From Ancylobacter sp. TS-1 (GTDB taxonomy: Bacteria > Pseudomonadota > Alphaproteobacteria > Rhizobiales > Xanthobacteraceae): a stretch of DNA of 64,000 nucleotides. The stretch covers positions 1,550,001 to 1,614,000 of the forward strand of contig NZ_CP045144.1 of assembly GCF_009223885.1 (NCBI RefSeq), written 5' to 3'. Shown here one piece after another: positions 46,485 through 55,920 of this stretch (positions within the stretch are counted from its first letter, which is position 1; the number at the start of each line of letters is the position of its first letter). The notes under the pieces are model-generated. The model was not told where the DNA came from. It was given only the letters and a program-made list of their open reading frames with translations, and ran no database searches. The position numbers and the translations under genes were made by a program.

Positions 46485-47054
46485 ATGCCGACCTTGCGCG
46501 CCCTCCTTGCCTGCCTTGCCCTTCTGGCCGCCCTTCCCTTCGCCGCCGCTCCGGCCCGTGCCCAGTCCAATTCGACCTACTCGTCCGACGAGCTTGTCCA
46601 GCAGGGCCACGGCTTCTTCGGCGAGGTCTCGCGCGGTCTGGCGCTGTCGATCGAGAAGGCAGTGAGCCAGTGGGGCCAGCCCAATGGCTACATTCTCGGC
46701 CAGGAAGGCTCCGGCGCTTTCGTCGGCGGCCTGCGCTACGGCGACGGCACGCTCTACACCCGCAACGCCGGCGATCTGAAGGTGTTCTGGCAGGGCCCCT
46801 CGCTCGGCTGGGACTTCGGCGGCGACGGCGCCCGCACCATGATCCTCGTTTACAACCTGAACAGCATCAACGACATCTTCCGCCGCTTCGGCGGCATTTC
46901 GGGCTCGGCCTATTTCGTCGCCGGCTTCGGCATGACGGCTCTGGCCGCCGACCGTATGGTCGTGGTGCCGATCCGCTCGGGCGTCGGCGTGCGCCTCGGC
47001 GCCAATATCGGCTATCTCAAGTTCACGCCCACGGCGACGTGGAATCCCTTCTGA
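46485..47054 (+). CDS. DUF1134 (EipA-like) periplasmic envelope protein
   Basis: A 189-residue exported protein with a signal peptide (LRALLACLALLAALPFAAAPARA) and the complete DUF1134 domain: YSSDELVQQGHGFFGEVSRG, EKAVSQWGQPNGYILGQEG, LGWDFGGDGARTMILVYNL and a C-terminal GVRLGANIGYLKFT. The Brucella homologue EipA maintains envelope integrity and is under CtrA control. No perfect CtrA box (TTAA-N7-TTAA) is visible in the 160 nt upstream here. ATG 46485 is preferred over one 15 codons earlier because it starts the signal peptide. A terminator follows the stop. Confidence 0.92.
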   Translation: MPTLRALLACLALLAALPFAAAPARAQSNSTYSSDELVQQGHGFFGEVSRGLALSIEKAVSQWGQPNGYILGQEGSGAFVGGLRYGDGTLYTRNAGDLKVFWQGPSLGWDFGGDGARTMILVYNLNSINDIFRRFGGISGSAYFVAGFGMTALAADRMVVVPIRSGVGVRLGANIGYLKFTPTATWNPF

Positions 47055-47075
47055 GCTTCACCACATGATACCGTG

Positions 47076-47099
47076 CGGCCGGGCTAGCCCGGCCGTTTT
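47076..47099 (+). terminator. Rho-independent terminator of the DUF1134 gene
   Basis: Palindromic stem CGGCCGG-GCTAGC-CCGGCCG followed by TTTT, about 20 nt after the DUF1134 stop. Confidence 0.85.
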
Positions 47100-47180
47100 G
47101 GTATCTGTAACCTATGGCCCCTACCCTGCCCGTCCCGTCCTCTGCGGACGGGCGTTCCGCGTTCGAGGTGAGACCGCCGC

Positions 47181-48437
47181 ATGATCGAAGCGATCATGTA
47201 TTCCGCCATCGGCTTCCTGACGGCGACGCTGCTGGCCCTGCTGGCGCTTCCGGCGGTGTGGCGTCGTGCTGTCCGGCTGACGCGCAAGCGCATCGAGGGA
47301 GCGATCCCCGTCTCCGTCGCCGAGATCCTCGCCGACAAGGACGAGCAGCGCGCCGTCTTCGCCGTCGACGTCCGGCGGCTGGAACTTGAAGTCGACAAGC
47401 TGCGCACGCGCACCGCCTCGCAATGGGGCGTGGTCACGAGCCAGGCCGACGAACTGCGCACGCGGCAGGAGACCATCGCGCGATTGACCGGCGAACTCGC
47501 GGTTATCCAGACCGAGCATGTCGAAGTGGTCGCCGATCGTGACCGGCTCGCCGTCGAACTGGGCATCCACACCCGCGACCTCGACGAGACGCGGCAGGTG
47601 CTGAAATCGACCAAGGCGGACCTGCGCAGCACCCGCGACGCGCTGGAAGACACCACCGCCCGCGAGGAAGAGCTGAAGATCGACCATGTGGCGCTCACCA
47701 CCCTGCGCGACACGCTGAAGGACCGCATCGGCGAACTCGACCGCCATCTGTCGGCCGCCAACGCCCAGCTCACCACGACGCGGGACTCGCTGCGCAGCAC
47801 CTCCGAGAGCCTGTCCGCCGAGCTGGCCCGCACCCGCGAACTCACGCACCAGCTCGCCGACACCCAGACGCGGCTTTCCCGTGTCGAGGCGGAATCGGCC
47901 GCGCTTGCCGTCGCGCGCACCGCGCTCGTCGCCCGGGTCGCCGAACTCGAATCGCGCACCCTTGCCGCCGAGCAGGCGCGCGCCGCGACCGAGACCGAGG
48001 CCCACCGCGTCACCGCCGAGGCCCATGAGGGCCGTCGCCACGCCGAGGCGCTGGCGCGCGGCGCCAACGACACCATCGAGATGCTGCGGGCCGAGAAGGC
48101 CATGCTCGACGACGCGCTCGCCAAGGCGCGCGAAGACCGCGCGGCGATCCAGCTTCAGCTCGATACCCTCGCCCCGCTCGCCGCCGCCGTGCCGGACGAG
48201 GCGGACGGCGCCGCCCTGCTGCGCCAGCGCATCGGCGACATCGCCGCCGAGGTCGCCCATCTCACCGCGCGCCTCGAAGGGCCGGGCTCGCCCATCGAGG
48301 CCCTGCTCGCCGGCCACTCCCCCGTCAACGGCGCGCCGCCGACGCTGGCCGACCGCATCCTCGCGCTGCGCGGCACCGGCCCGGATGCCCTCGCGGCGGA
48401 AGACGCCCGAACCAAGGACCGGGTCGCCGCCGGCTGA
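47181..48437 (+). CDS. Membrane-anchored long coiled-coil protein
   Basis: A 418-residue protein with one N-terminal membrane helix (residues about 5-27) followed by about 330 residues of nearly continuous heptad-type coiled coil, rich in Leu, Arg, Glu and Ala with no Cys. The C-terminal 70 residues are less regular (LLAGHSPVNGAPPTLADRIL). The layout is like RmuC-type or cell-division/scaffold proteins, but there is no nuclease domain, so I cannot name it. GGTGAG precedes ATG 47181. It is probably conserved in Hyphomicrobiales. Confidence 0.8.
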   Translation: MIEAIMYSAIGFLTATLLALLALPAVWRRAVRLTRKRIEGAIPVSVAEILADKDEQRAVFAVDVRRLELEVDKLRTRTASQWGVVTSQADELRTRQETIARLTGELAVIQTEHVEVVADRDRLAVELGIHTRDLDETRQVLKSTKADLRSTRDALEDTTAREEELKIDHVALTTLRDTLKDRIGELDRHLSAANAQLTTTRDSLRSTSESLSAELARTRELTHQLADTQTRLSRVEAESAALAVARTALVARVAELESRTLAAEQARAATETEAHRVTAEAHEGRRHAEALARGANDTIEMLRAEKAMLDDALAKAREDRAAIQLQLDTLAPLAAAVPDEADGAALLRQRIGDIAAEVAHLTARLEGPGSPIEALLAGHSPVNGAPPTLADRILALRGTGPDALAAEDARTKDRVAAG

Positions 48438-48547
48438 GCGGTCGCGCGGGGCGCCAGACCCGCGCACTGCGGCCACACTCCACGACCAAGGCAAGGCGGG
48501 CCGATGAATGCCCGCCGCCAATCCACACCTGGGAAGGAAGACGCTCC

Positions 48548-49918
48548 ATGAATCTCGCCCGCATGCTCAAGGCGCGCGCCGATGCCGGCCGCCCGGTCCG
48601 CGTCGGCCTCATCGGTGCCGGCAAGTTCGGCTCCATGTTCCTTTCCCAGCTGCGCACGACGCCCGGGCTGCATCTGCTCGGCATCGCCGACCTGTCGGTG
48701 CCGCGCGCCCGCGCCGCACTCACCGCCACCGGCTGGGACGCGGACGCCGCTGTCGCCCCCTCCTTCGACGAGGCGCTGCGCACCGGGCGCACCATGCTCA
48801 CCGACGACGCCGCCGCGCTGATCGCGGCCGACGGCCTCGACGTCGTGGTCGAGGCGACCGGCAGCCCGGCCGCCGGCGCCCATCACGCGCTGCTCGCCAT
48901 CGAGAACGGCCGCCACATCGTCATGGTGACGGTGGAGGCCGACGTGCTGGTCGGCCCGCTGCTGGCCGAGCGCGCCCGCAAGGCCGGCGTGGTCTATTCC
49001 ATGGGGTCCGGCGACCAGCCCGCCCTCGTCTGCGAGATGGTCGACTGGGCGCGCACCTGCGGCTTCCGGATCGTCTGCGCCGGCAAGGGCACCAAATACC
49101 TGCCGAGCTTCCACAAATCGACGCCGGACACGATCTGGAGCCTCTACGGCCTCACGCCTGAGCAGGCGGCGCAGGGCGGCATGAACGCACAGATGTTCAA
49201 CTCCTTCGCCGACGGCACCAAGTCGTCGATCGAGATGGCCGCCATCGCCAATGCGGCGGGTCTGACGGCGCCGTCCGACGGCCTGCTGTTCCCGCCCTGC
49301 GGCGTCGACGACCTCGCCACCATCCTGCGCCCGCGCGAACATGGCGGCGTGCTGGAGCATTCCGGCACGGTGGAGACGGTCTCCTCGCTGGAGCGCGACG
49401 GCCGCCCGGTGTTCCGTGACCTGCGCTGGGGCGTCTATGTCGTGTTCGAGGCCGATCCGAGCCCGCGCGGCGACTATGCCCGCCGCTGCTTCAAGGAATA
49501 TGGCGTAGTGACGGATTCGTCGGGCCGCTACACCGCTCTCTATCGCCCCTATCACCTCATCGGGCTGGAACTCGGCGTCAGCGTCGCCTCGGCGGCGCTG
49601 CGCGGCGAGCCGACCGGCGTCACCGAGGCGTTCAACGCCGATGTGGTGGCGGTCGCCAAGCGCCCGCTGAAGGCCGGCGAGATGCTGGACGGCGAAGGCG
49701 GCTTCACCGTGTGGGGCAAGCTTCTGCCGGCCGCCGCCTCGCTGGCGAGGGGCGGCCTGCCCATCGGCCTCGCGCATGGCGTGGCGCTCAAGCGCGACAT
49801 CGCCGAGGGCGAGGTCGTCGGCTGGGCCGATGTCGAGGTGAAGGACAGCCCGGCGGTGCGCCTGCGCCGCGAGATGGAGCAGATGTTCGCCGGCACCGCC
49901 AGCGCGGCGGCGGAATAA
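48548..49918 (+). CDS. NAD(P)-dependent homoserine dehydrogenase-like oxidoreductase with SAF domain
   Basis: A 456-residue enzyme. The N-terminal Rossmann domain has RVGLIGAGKFGSMFLSQL near residue 18 and VVVEATGSPAAGAHHAL near residue 100, followed by a homoserine-dehydrogenase-like catalytic region (AGKGTKYLPSFHKSTPDT). The last 80 residues form a SAF-type domain (AKRPLKAGEMLDGEGGFTVWG; IGLAHGVALKRDI), which is why relatives are sometimes mislabelled FlgA. The family acts on small sugar acids or related alcohols; the substrate here is not deducible. GGAAGGAAGA precedes the ATG. It is not in an operon. Confidence 0.82.
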   Translation: MNLARMLKARADAGRPVRVGLIGAGKFGSMFLSQLRTTPGLHLLGIADLSVPRARAALTATGWDADAAVAPSFDEALRTGRTMLTDDAAALIAADGLDVVVEATGSPAAGAHHALLAIENGRHIVMVTVEADVLVGPLLAERARKAGVVYSMGSGDQPALVCEMVDWARTCGFRIVCAGKGTKYLPSFHKSTPDTIWSLYGLTPEQAAQGGMNAQMFNSFADGTKSSIEMAAIANAAGLTAPSDGLLFPPCGVDDLATILRPREHGGVLEHSGTVETVSSLERDGRPVFRDLRWGVYVVFEADPSPRGDYARRCFKEYGVVTDSSGRYTALYRPYHLIGLELGVSVASAALRGEPTGVTEAFNADVVAVAKRPLKAGEMLDGEGGFTVWGKLLPAAASLARGGLPIGLAHGVALKRDIAEGEVVGWADVEVKDSPAVRLRREMEQMFAGTASAAAE

Positions 49919-49949
49919 GGCGCCGGCGCCCGGCGTCCCTCTCCCCCGC

Positions 49950-50038
49950 CCTCATGCCCGGACTTGACCCGGGCACCCGGAGGCCGGGCACGGGCGGCGT
50001 GAAGTCTGGGTCCCCGGGTCAAGCCCGGGGATGAGGGG
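49950..50038. repeat. Family B palindromic element after the SAF oxidoreductase gene
   Basis: An inverted repeat with CCCTCATGCCCGG-ACTTGACCCGGG on one side and CCCGGGTCAAGCCCGGGGAT then GAGGG on the other. It is the free-standing counterpart of the copy inside cobN. The rest of the 338-nt gap (49919-50256) shows no gene or other element that I recognise. Confidence 0.85.
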
Positions 50039-50256
50039 GCCCGTTGGCGTCTCTCCCAGAGATGAAGCGGGGTGCTGGACATCGCGCCCCGCCTCCCCTA
50101 TCTCTGCGCCACGGTCTGCAGTTCACCGAGGCGTTGCCGCCCCGCAAGGGGAGCTAAACCTGCAAGCAAGACGCACCCCGCACTTGTCCTTGTGCCAGGT
50201 CGCAAGACGGCAACCCCGACACTTCCTCGCGGAATGGCACCAAACGAGGATAAGTC

Positions 50257-50817
50257 ATGCCCAGAACCGTTCTGGCCTATGAGGCGCCGGATATTTCCGC
50301 GCTCGCCCGCACCCTGCATCAGGGCATTGCCGGGCTCGATCGCCCGCCCGGACATGTCGAGTTGCTGAACCTGCTGGCGCGCGGCGCCGGCTACCGCAAC
50401 TTCCAGCACATGCGCGCCGACGCGCAGGCGCGGCAGCGGCTCGACGCGCCACCGCCCGCCCCGCCGGTGCCGGTTGCCGACCACGCACGCTGCGAGAAGG
50501 CGCTGCGCCTGTTCGACCCGTCGGGCCGGCTCGCGCGCTGGCCCAAGAAGCGCAACCAGCAGATCCTGTGCCTGTGGATGCTGTGGTCGCGCCTGCCGGC
50601 GGGCGAGACCTTCCCCGAGCGGCGGATGAACGAGCTGCTCAACGCCGAGCATTTGTTCGGCGACCACGCACTGCTGCGCCGCGAGCTGGTGGATCTCGGC
50701 CTGTTCCGGCGCACGCCGGACGGGAGCGAATATAGCCGCGTCGAGCGCGCGCCGCCGCCCGAGATGGCCAAGCTCGCCGCCCTGCTGCGCCAGCGGCAGC
50801 ACCTGGCCGCCGCCTGA
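50257..50817 (+). CDS. DUF2087 domain-containing protein
   Basis: A 186-residue cytoplasmic protein. The N-terminal 55 residues (ALARTLHQGIAGLDRPPGHVELLNLLARG) resemble a glyoxalase-related small domain. The C-terminal half matches DUF2087: LFDPSGRLARWPKKRNQQIL, ERRMNELLN, DHALLRRELVDLGLFRRTPDGSEYSR. DUF2087 occurs in winged-helix-like proteins and may bind nucleic acid, but no function is established. It stands alone on the plus strand, convergent with the SnoaL-like gene. Confidence 0.8.
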   Translation: MPRTVLAYEAPDISALARTLHQGIAGLDRPPGHVELLNLLARGAGYRNFQHMRADAQARQRLDAPPPAPPVPVADHARCEKALRLFDPSGRLARWPKKRNQQILCLWMLWSRLPAGETFPERRMNELLNAEHLFGDHALLRRELVDLGLFRRTPDGSEYSRVERAPPPEMAKLAALLRQRQHLAAA

Positions 50818-50855
50818 TCGCCGGCTCCTCGCAGACCGCTACTCCTCGTAGGCCG

Positions 50856-51287
50856 CTATTCCTCGTAGGCGATGTAGCGGATGATCCGCCATTCGCCGTC
50901 GTCCTCCTTGCGGAAGACGTCCATTCCCGGCTCGACGCTTCTGATGTCGCCCGGCGTGATGGTCAGTGTCCAGGTAAGGCGGACGACGGCGAGGTTGCCC
51001 TCGACGATCACCTCCTTGATGTCGGCGGCATAGCGGAATCGGCGCTCGCGATTGTCGAGCGCCTTCCCGATCAGCGCGCAGCGTGTCTCAAAGCCCGCCT
51101 CCCCCTGCCCGCGATAATCGGAGACCAGCGCGCGGGAGAACAGGTCGCAGGCGCCCGCCTTGTCACCGCTGTTGAAGGCCCGCGTCCACGCGTCGAGCCG
51201 CGCGCGGATATCGGATTCGGCGTCGGCCAGCGCCGGTGTGGCGGCGAGCCAGAGCCCCGCCGCGAGCACGGCGCGCAGCCGCCGCAC
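50856..51287 (-). CDS. Exported SnoaL/NTF2-like protein
   Basis: About 143 residues with a signal peptide ([20 protein letters not shown]) and one NTF2/ketosteroid-isomerase-like domain ([59 protein letters not shown]). Such domains are seen in small isomerases and in proteins with no catalytic role. The start is uncertain: GTG 51287 gives a plausible short signal peptide. An ATG much further upstream would overlap the divergent transporter gene and adds non-signal sequence. Confidence 0.7.
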   Translation of the reverse strand: MRRLRAVLAAGLWLAATPALADAESDIRARLDAWTRAFNSGDKAGACDLFSRALVSDYRGQGEAGFETRCALIGKALDNRERRFRYAADIKEVIVEGNLAVVRLTWTLTITPGDIRSVEPGMDVFRKEDDGEWRIIRYIAYEE

Positions 51288-51492
51288 TGTCGCAACAGCA
51301 CGCGGCGCTCGGTCCGTGGCGGGCCGGCCATGTTGCGCCGCAGCGGGGAAGCCGCTACGAGGAACCCATGAATCCGGACCCGGTGAAATCCCGGGTGGCT
51401 CTTCCGGCCGCCGATCCGCCGGACCACGCACATGCAGCGCAGGCCCCCACCGCCCCTCCGGCGGTCGCCCGCTCTTTTGCGAAGTTGATTTC

Positions 51493-52971
51493 ATGACCCT
51501 CTCCCAACGCTACCGCCGCGACTGGTTCTCCAATATCCGCGCCGATCTCCTCGCCGGCATCGTCGTCGCCCTCGCCCTCATTCCCGAGGCCATCGGCTTC
51601 TCGGTGATCGCCGGCGTCGACCCCAAGGTCGGCCTGTTCGCCTCTTTCGCCATCGCCTGCGTCTCGGCCATCGTCGGCGGAAGGCCGGGCATGATTTCGG
51701 CCGCCACCGCCGCCACGGCGGTCGTCATGGTCTCCCTCGTGCGCGACCATGGCCTGCAATATCTGTTCGCCGCCACCATTCTGATGGGGATCATCCAGAT
51801 CCTCGCCGGCTTCCTGAAGCTCGGCCGGGTGATGCGCTTCGTCTCGCGCTCGGTCATCACCGGCTTCGTCAACGCGCTGGCCATCCTCATCTTCATGGCG
51901 CAGCTGCCGGAACTCATCGGCGTGCCGCTCCAGACCTACCCGATGATCGCGGCGGGTCTCGCCATCATCTATCTTTTCCCGCGCCTGACGAAGGCCGTGC
52001 CCTCGCCGCTGGTCGCCATCGCCGCGCTCACGCTCTTCGCCTGGTGGAGCGGCGTGGAACTGCGCACGGTCGGCGATCTCGGCGAACTGCCCTCCACTTT
52101 GCCGATCTTCACCCTCCCGAACGTCCCGCTGACGCTGGAGACGCTGCAGATCATCCTGCCCTATTCGCTGACGCTGGCCGCCGTCGGCCTGCTGGAATCG
52201 CTGCTCACCGCGCAGATCGTCGACGACATGACCGACACGCCGAGCAACAAGAGCCAGGAATGCATCGGCCAGGGCACCGGCAACATCGCCTCGGCGCTGA
52301 TCGGCGGCATGGGCGGCTGCGCGATGATCGGCCAGTCGGTCATCAACGTCACCTCCGGCGGACGCGGCCGTCTGTCGACCTTCGTGGCCGGCAGCTTCCT
52401 GCTGTTCCTCATCCTCGTGCTCGACGATCTCGTGCGCATCATCCCGATGGCGGCGCTGGTGGCGGTGATGATCATGGTCTCCATCGGCACCTTCTCGTGG
52501 CGCTCGCTCCTCGATCTGCGCACCAATCCGCGCTCGTCCTCACTGGTGATGCTCGCGACCGTCGTCACCGTGGTGGCGACGCACGATCTCGCCATCGGCG
52601 TGCTGGTCGGCGTGCTGCTGTCGGGCGTGTTCTTCGCCGGCAAGGTCTCGCAGCTTGTGGCGGTCGGCGAGATCATCGACGAGGCGGCGGGACGCATCAC
52701 CTTCGTCGTCGAGGGGCAGATCTTCTTCGCCTCCTCCGAGGTGTTCCTCTCGGGCTTCGACTTCGACAACCCGGCGCGCGAGGTGGTGATCGACCTCACC
52801 CACGCGCATTTCTGGGATATCACCTCGGTCGGCGCCTTGGACAAGGCGGTGATGAAGTTCCGCAAGGCCGGCGCGCATGTCGAGGTGCTCGGGCTCAACG
52901 AAGCGAGCGCCACCATGGTCGACCGCTTCGGCACCCACGACAAGGCCGGCGGCGCCCCCGCCCTGCACTGA
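51493..52971 (+). CDS. SulP family anion transporter with STAS domain
   Basis: A 492-residue inner-membrane transporter with roughly 10-12 helices and a C-terminal STAS domain (residues about 395-485: [42 protein letters not shown]). The SulP signature is seen in [26 protein letters not shown] near the start and in [20 protein letters not shown]. Family members carry sulfate, bicarbonate or other anions; the substrate cannot be told from the sequence. ATG 51493 fits the family start. Confidence 0.93.
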   Translation: MTLSQRYRRDWFSNIRADLLAGIVVALALIPEAIGFSVIAGVDPKVGLFASFAIACVSAIVGGRPGMISAATAATAVVMVSLVRDHGLQYLFAATILMGIIQILAGFLKLGRVMRFVSRSVITGFVNALAILIFMAQLPELIGVPLQTYPMIAAGLAIIYLFPRLTKAVPSPLVAIAALTLFAWWSGVELRTVGDLGELPSTLPIFTLPNVPLTLETLQIILPYSLTLAAVGLLESLLTAQIVDDMTDTPSNKSQECIGQGTGNIASALIGGMGGCAMIGQSVINVTSGGRGRLSTFVAGSFLLFLILVLDDLVRIIPMAALVAVMIMVSIGTFSWRSLLDLRTNPRSSSLVMLATVVTVVATHDLAIGVLVGVLLSGVFFAGKVSQLVAVGEIIDEAAGRITFVVEGQIFFASSEVFLSGFDFDNPAREVVIDLTHAHFWDITSVGALDKAVMKFRKAGAHVEVLGLNEASATMVDRFGTHDKAGGAPALH

Positions 52972-53022
52972 ACCCGCCCTGATCGCCGCAGGAGCGGCCG
53001 GGAGCCTTCCCGGCCGTGACCG

Positions 53023-53628
53023 TCACACCGTCTCGCGCGTCGCCGTCACCCACTCGCGGGCGCGCCGCTCGGGATTGTCGTTCAGCAGCACGTCGGTAAC
53101 GACCGCCACGCTGTCGGCGCCGGCGCGCAGCACGCCGGGAGCGCGCTCGATGGTCAGCCCGCCAATGCCGACCAGCGGCAGGTCGCCGACGCGCTTCTTC
53201 CAGGCGGCGACGCGCTCCAGCCCCTGCGGCGCCCAGCGCATCTTCTTGAGAATGGTGGGGTAGACCGGGCCCAGCGCCACATAGTCGGGCCGCGCCAGCA
53301 GCGCGACTTCCAGCTCCGCCTCGTCATGGGTGCTGATGCCGAGCTTGAGCCCCGCCCGCCGGATCGCCACCAGATCGGCATCGGCAAGGTCTTCCTGGCC
53401 GAGATGCACGAAGTCGCAGCCCTCGTCGATGGCGAGGCGCCAGTAATCATTGACGACGAGTTGCGCCCCGTAGCGGGCGCAGACGTCGCGCGCGGTGGCG
53501 ATCTCCCGGCGCAACGCCGCCTCGTCGAGTTCCTTGGCCCGCAGCTGCACCAGCTTCACGCCCTGCGGCAGCAGGCGCGGCAGCCAGGAGGCGCGGTCGA
53601 CGATCAGGTAGAACGGGTCGAGCTTCAT
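53023..53628 (-). CDS. thiE: Thiamine phosphate synthase
   Basis: Couples HMP pyrophosphate with thiazole phosphate to form thiamine monophosphate. It has 201 residues and a TIM barrel. Motifs are VKLVQLRAKELDEAAL, LVVNDYWRLAIDEGCDFVHLGQEDL, GISTHDEAELEVAL, YVALGPVYPT and LPLVGIGGL. ATG 53628 has GGTGAG upstream; a GTG 4 codons earlier is also possible. It is the last gene of thiO-thiS-thiG-thiE, 33 nt after thiG. Confidence 0.93.
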   Translation of the reverse strand: MKLDPFYLIVDRASWLPRLLPQGVKLVQLRAKELDEAALRREIATARDVCARYGAQLVVNDYWRLAIDEGCDFVHLGQEDLADADLVAIRRAGLKLGISTHDEAELEVALLARPDYVALGPVYPTILKKMRWAPQGLERVAAWKKRVGDLPLVGIGGLTIERAPGVLRAGADSVAVVTDVLLNDNPERRAREWVTATRETV

Positions 53629-53661
53629 CGGTTCACTCACCGGCCGGCGGCGCCGGACCTC

Positions 53662-54489
53662 TCACTGTCCAAGGATGGCGCGGCCCATCACCGGGGTCGA
53701 GGGCGCCGCCATGTCGCGTGCTTCCATGGGATCGGCGATCAGCGCCTCGCGGCCGGCCTCGATGGCGCGGGCGAAGGCGCGCGCCATGCGCACCGGATCG
53801 CCGGCCTTGGCAACCGCCGTGTTCAGCAGCACCGCATCGTAGCCCATTTCCATCGCCGCCGCCGCATGCGAGGGCACGCCGACGCCGGCATCGACCACCA
53901 GCGGCAGGCCGGGGAAATGCGCCCGCAGCGAGCGCAGGCCATAGGGATTGTTCAGCCCGCGCCCGGAGCCGATCGGGGCGCCCCACGGCATCAGAACCTC
54001 GCAGCCGGCGGCCACCAGTTTCTCCGCCACAACGAGGTCCTCGGTGGTGTAGGGGAACACCTGGAAACCGTCGCGCGACAGGATGCGCGCCGCCTCGACG
54101 AGCCCGAACACATCGGGTTGCAGCGTGTCGTCCTCGCCGATCACCTCCAGCTTCACCCAGGGCGTGTCGAAAAGCTCGCGCGCCATCTCGGCGGTGGTCA
54201 CGGCTTCCTTCACCGTCTTGCAGCCGGCGGTGTTGGGCAGCACCCTTACGCCGAGGTCGCGGATGAGCTGCCAGAAGCTCTGGCCCGCGAGAGGCTGCCC
54301 GGCCTTCGCCGCGCCCGATTCACGCCGCAGCGAGACGGTCACGATGTCGGCGCCCGAGGCGCGGATCGCCTCCTGGAGGATTGCCGGCGAGGGATATTGC
54401 GCCGTGCCCAGCAGCAGGCGAGAGCCCACCTTGGTTCCGTAGAATTCGACCGGATCGGCGAGCGTCCCGGACATGTTGATCGCATCCAT
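53662..54489 (-). CDS. thiG: Thiazole synthase ThiG
   Basis: Forms the thiazole phosphate ring from deoxyxylulose-5-phosphate, dehydroglycine and ThiS-thiocarboxylate. It has 275 residues. The catalytic Lys lies in [20 protein letters not shown] near residue 110; other marks are [47 protein letters not shown] and [19 protein letters not shown]. It follows thiS by 13 nt. ATG 54489 is taken because an upstream frame extension is not conserved. Confidence 0.95.
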   Translation of the reverse strand: MDAINMSGTLADPVEFYGTKVGSRLLLGTAQYPSPAILQEAIRASGADIVTVSLRRESGAAKAGQPLAGQSFWQLIRDLGVRVLPNTAGCKTVKEAVTTAEMARELFDTPWVKLEVIGEDDTLQPDVFGLVEAARILSRDGFQVFPYTTEDLVVAEKLVAAGCEVLMPWGAPIGSGRGLNNPYGLRSLRAHFPGLPLVVDAGVGVPSHAAAAMEMGYDAVLLNTAVAKAGDPVRMARAFARAIEAGREALIADPMEARDMAAPSTPVMGRAILGQ

Positions 54490-54502
54490 GACAGCCTCCC
54501 TG

Positions 54503-54700
54503 TCAGCCACCCTGCATCGGCGCGAGGATCTCCACCCGGTCGCCATCGGCGATCTGGGTCTCCCCGCGCTTCACCTTGCGCACCATGGCGCCGTTCAGTG
54601 CCGTCGCCACCATCGCCTCGCCGAGCCCAAGCTCGCCGAGGAGTTCGGCCAGCGTGCCCGCGCGCGTGTCGGCGTTCTCACCATTCACGATGATCTTCAT
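54503..54700 (-). CDS. thiS: Sulfur carrier protein ThiS
   Basis: A 65-residue ubiquitin-fold protein ending in the obligatory Gly-Gly (APMQGG), which is adenylated and thiocarboxylated to donate sulfur to ThiG. The N-terminus [20 protein letters not shown] fits the family. It overlaps the end of thiO by 23 nt and precedes thiG by 13 nt. The sulfur-activating ThiF is not in the window. Confidence 0.95.
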   Translation of the reverse strand: MKIIVNGENADTRAGTLAELLGELGLGEAMVATALNGAMVRKVKRGETQIADGDRVEILAPMQGG

Positions 54701-55736
54701 CCATGACCTCCGGGAAATACGTCCCGTCGAATGCCAGTTCCGCTGCGCGACGCGCCAAAGCCGGCGCGGCGAGGAAACCGTGGCGGTAGAGCCCGTTCAC
54801 ATAGATCGTGTTGCCGCGCCGGCGCAGGCGCGGCAGGTTGTCGGGAAAGGCCGGGCGCACATCGGCGCCGATCTCGACGATCTCGGCCTCGCCGAAGGCC
54901 GGGTGCAGCGCATAGACCGCTCCCAGCAGTTCCAGCATGGAGCGCCCGGTGACGCGCCCGCGCTCGTCATTCTCGATCGAGGTGGCGCCGATCATGAAAT
55001 GCCCGTCGCCGCGCGGCACGATATAGACCGGGATGCGCGGGTGCAGCATGCGCACCGGGCGCTTCAGCGACACCTCGGTGGAATAGAGCACCAGCATCTC
55101 GCCCTTCACGCCGCGCAGGTCGGCAAGCGTGTCGCGCGCCGCCAGCCCCCGGCAGTCGACCACGATGTCGGCCTCGCCCGGCTCCTCGAAGCCGTCGGCA
55201 TCGGTGCGGATGGTCACGCCATGCTCGCCGACCAGCCGGGCGGTCAGCGCGGCGAGCGCCTTGCGCGGTTCCAGATGCGCCTCTGTGGGAAAGAACAGCC
55301 CCTGCTCGAAGCGGCCATCGAGGTCCGGCTCCAGCGCGGCGATGCCCGCGCCGTCGAGCCATTCGAACCCCTCGGTCCGCCGCGAGAAGCGGCGCAGGTC
55401 CGGCAGGTCGCGCGCCTGCGCCAGCACGAGGCTGCCCTCGTTCGGCACGTCCGGCACCGCCTCGCGCCAATAGGCGAGTGATTCGAAGCCGAGTTCGGCG
55501 ATGATCGGCTCGGCGCTCTCGCGCTCGCACCAGGGCGCCAGCATGCCGCCGGCATACCAGGAGCAGCCCTGCCCGGTGGCGCTGCGGCGCTCGATCAGCG
55601 TCACCTGCGCCCCCCGGCGCGCGAAGGCATGCGCGCAGGTAAGCCCGGCGACGCCGCCGCCCACGATGCGCACGCGCATGGCATTGGCCGCCCGATGCGG
55701 CGCGGTGTCGGTCGATTCAGTGTGCGGGAACGTCAT
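54678..55736 (-). CDS. thiO: Glycine oxidase ThiO
   Basis: FAD-dependent oxidase that converts glycine to the iminoacetate used by ThiG in aerobic organisms. It has 352 residues. The FAD dinucleotide motif is VRIVGGGVAGLTCAHAFARRG at residues about 22-42, followed by SWYAGGMLAPWCERE; the C-terminal YVNGLYRHGFLAAPALARRAAE closes the FAD domain. ATG 55736 has a strong GGAGGGAGGAG site. It is the first gene after the TPP riboswitch, so a thiC gene is missing from this operon. Confidence 0.94.
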   Translation of the reverse strand: MTFPHTESTDTAPHRAANAMRVRIVGGGVAGLTCAHAFARRGAQVTLIERRSATGQGCSWYAGGMLAPWCERESAEPIIAELGFESLAYWREAVPDVPNEGSLVLAQARDLPDLRRFSRRTEGFEWLDGAGIAALEPDLDGRFEQGLFFPTEAHLEPRKALAALTARLVGEHGVTIRTDADGFEEPGEADIVVDCRGLAARDTLADLRGVKGEMLVLYSTEVSLKRPVRMLHPRIPVYIVPRGDGHFMIGATSIENDERGRVTGRSMLELLGAVYALHPAFGEAEIVEIGADVRPAFPDNLPRLRRRGNTIYVNGLYRHGFLAAPALARRAAELAFDGTYFPEVMDEDHREW

Positions 55737-55741
55737 TCACT

Positions 55742-55843
55742 CCTCCCTCCGCCAGTCTCAACTGGATCAGGTTCGAAGGGTCGCCATGCCGCGTCGGGTC
55801 GACGCGCCGATGGCCTCTCAGCCTCCTGACGAGGCTCCCCCGG
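55742..55843 (-). promoter_or_regulatory. TPP (THI-box) riboswitch upstream of thiO
   Basis: On the minus strand: GGGGGAGCC, then GGCTGAGAGGCC, then ACCCTTCGAACCTGATCCAGTT and ACTGGCGGAGGGA, the conserved THI-box sequence. The 3' end abuts the thiO ribosome-binding site (GGAGGGAGGAG), which suggests control of translation initiation by thiamine pyrophosphate. Confidence 0.96.
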
Positions 55844-55851
55844 ACAAAATG

Positions 55852-55880
55852 GATATAGTCCCTCGGCAGGCCGATGTCAC
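55852..55880 (-). promoter_or_regulatory. Predicted promoter of the thi operon
   Basis: On the minus strand GTGACA (55880-55875), a 17-nt spacer and TATATC (55857-55852), placing the transcript start near 55846 at the edge of the TPP riboswitch. Confidence 0.65.
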
Positions 55881-55920
55881 CGGCCGGCCGACAATATTCC
55901 CCGCCGGCCGCAGGGCGGCC

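Noticed and set aside
50031..50368. Small plus-strand frames between the SAF oxidoreductase and DUF2087 genes
   Set aside because: They run through the family B repeat and overlap the DUF2087 gene in another frame, with no ribosome-binding site.
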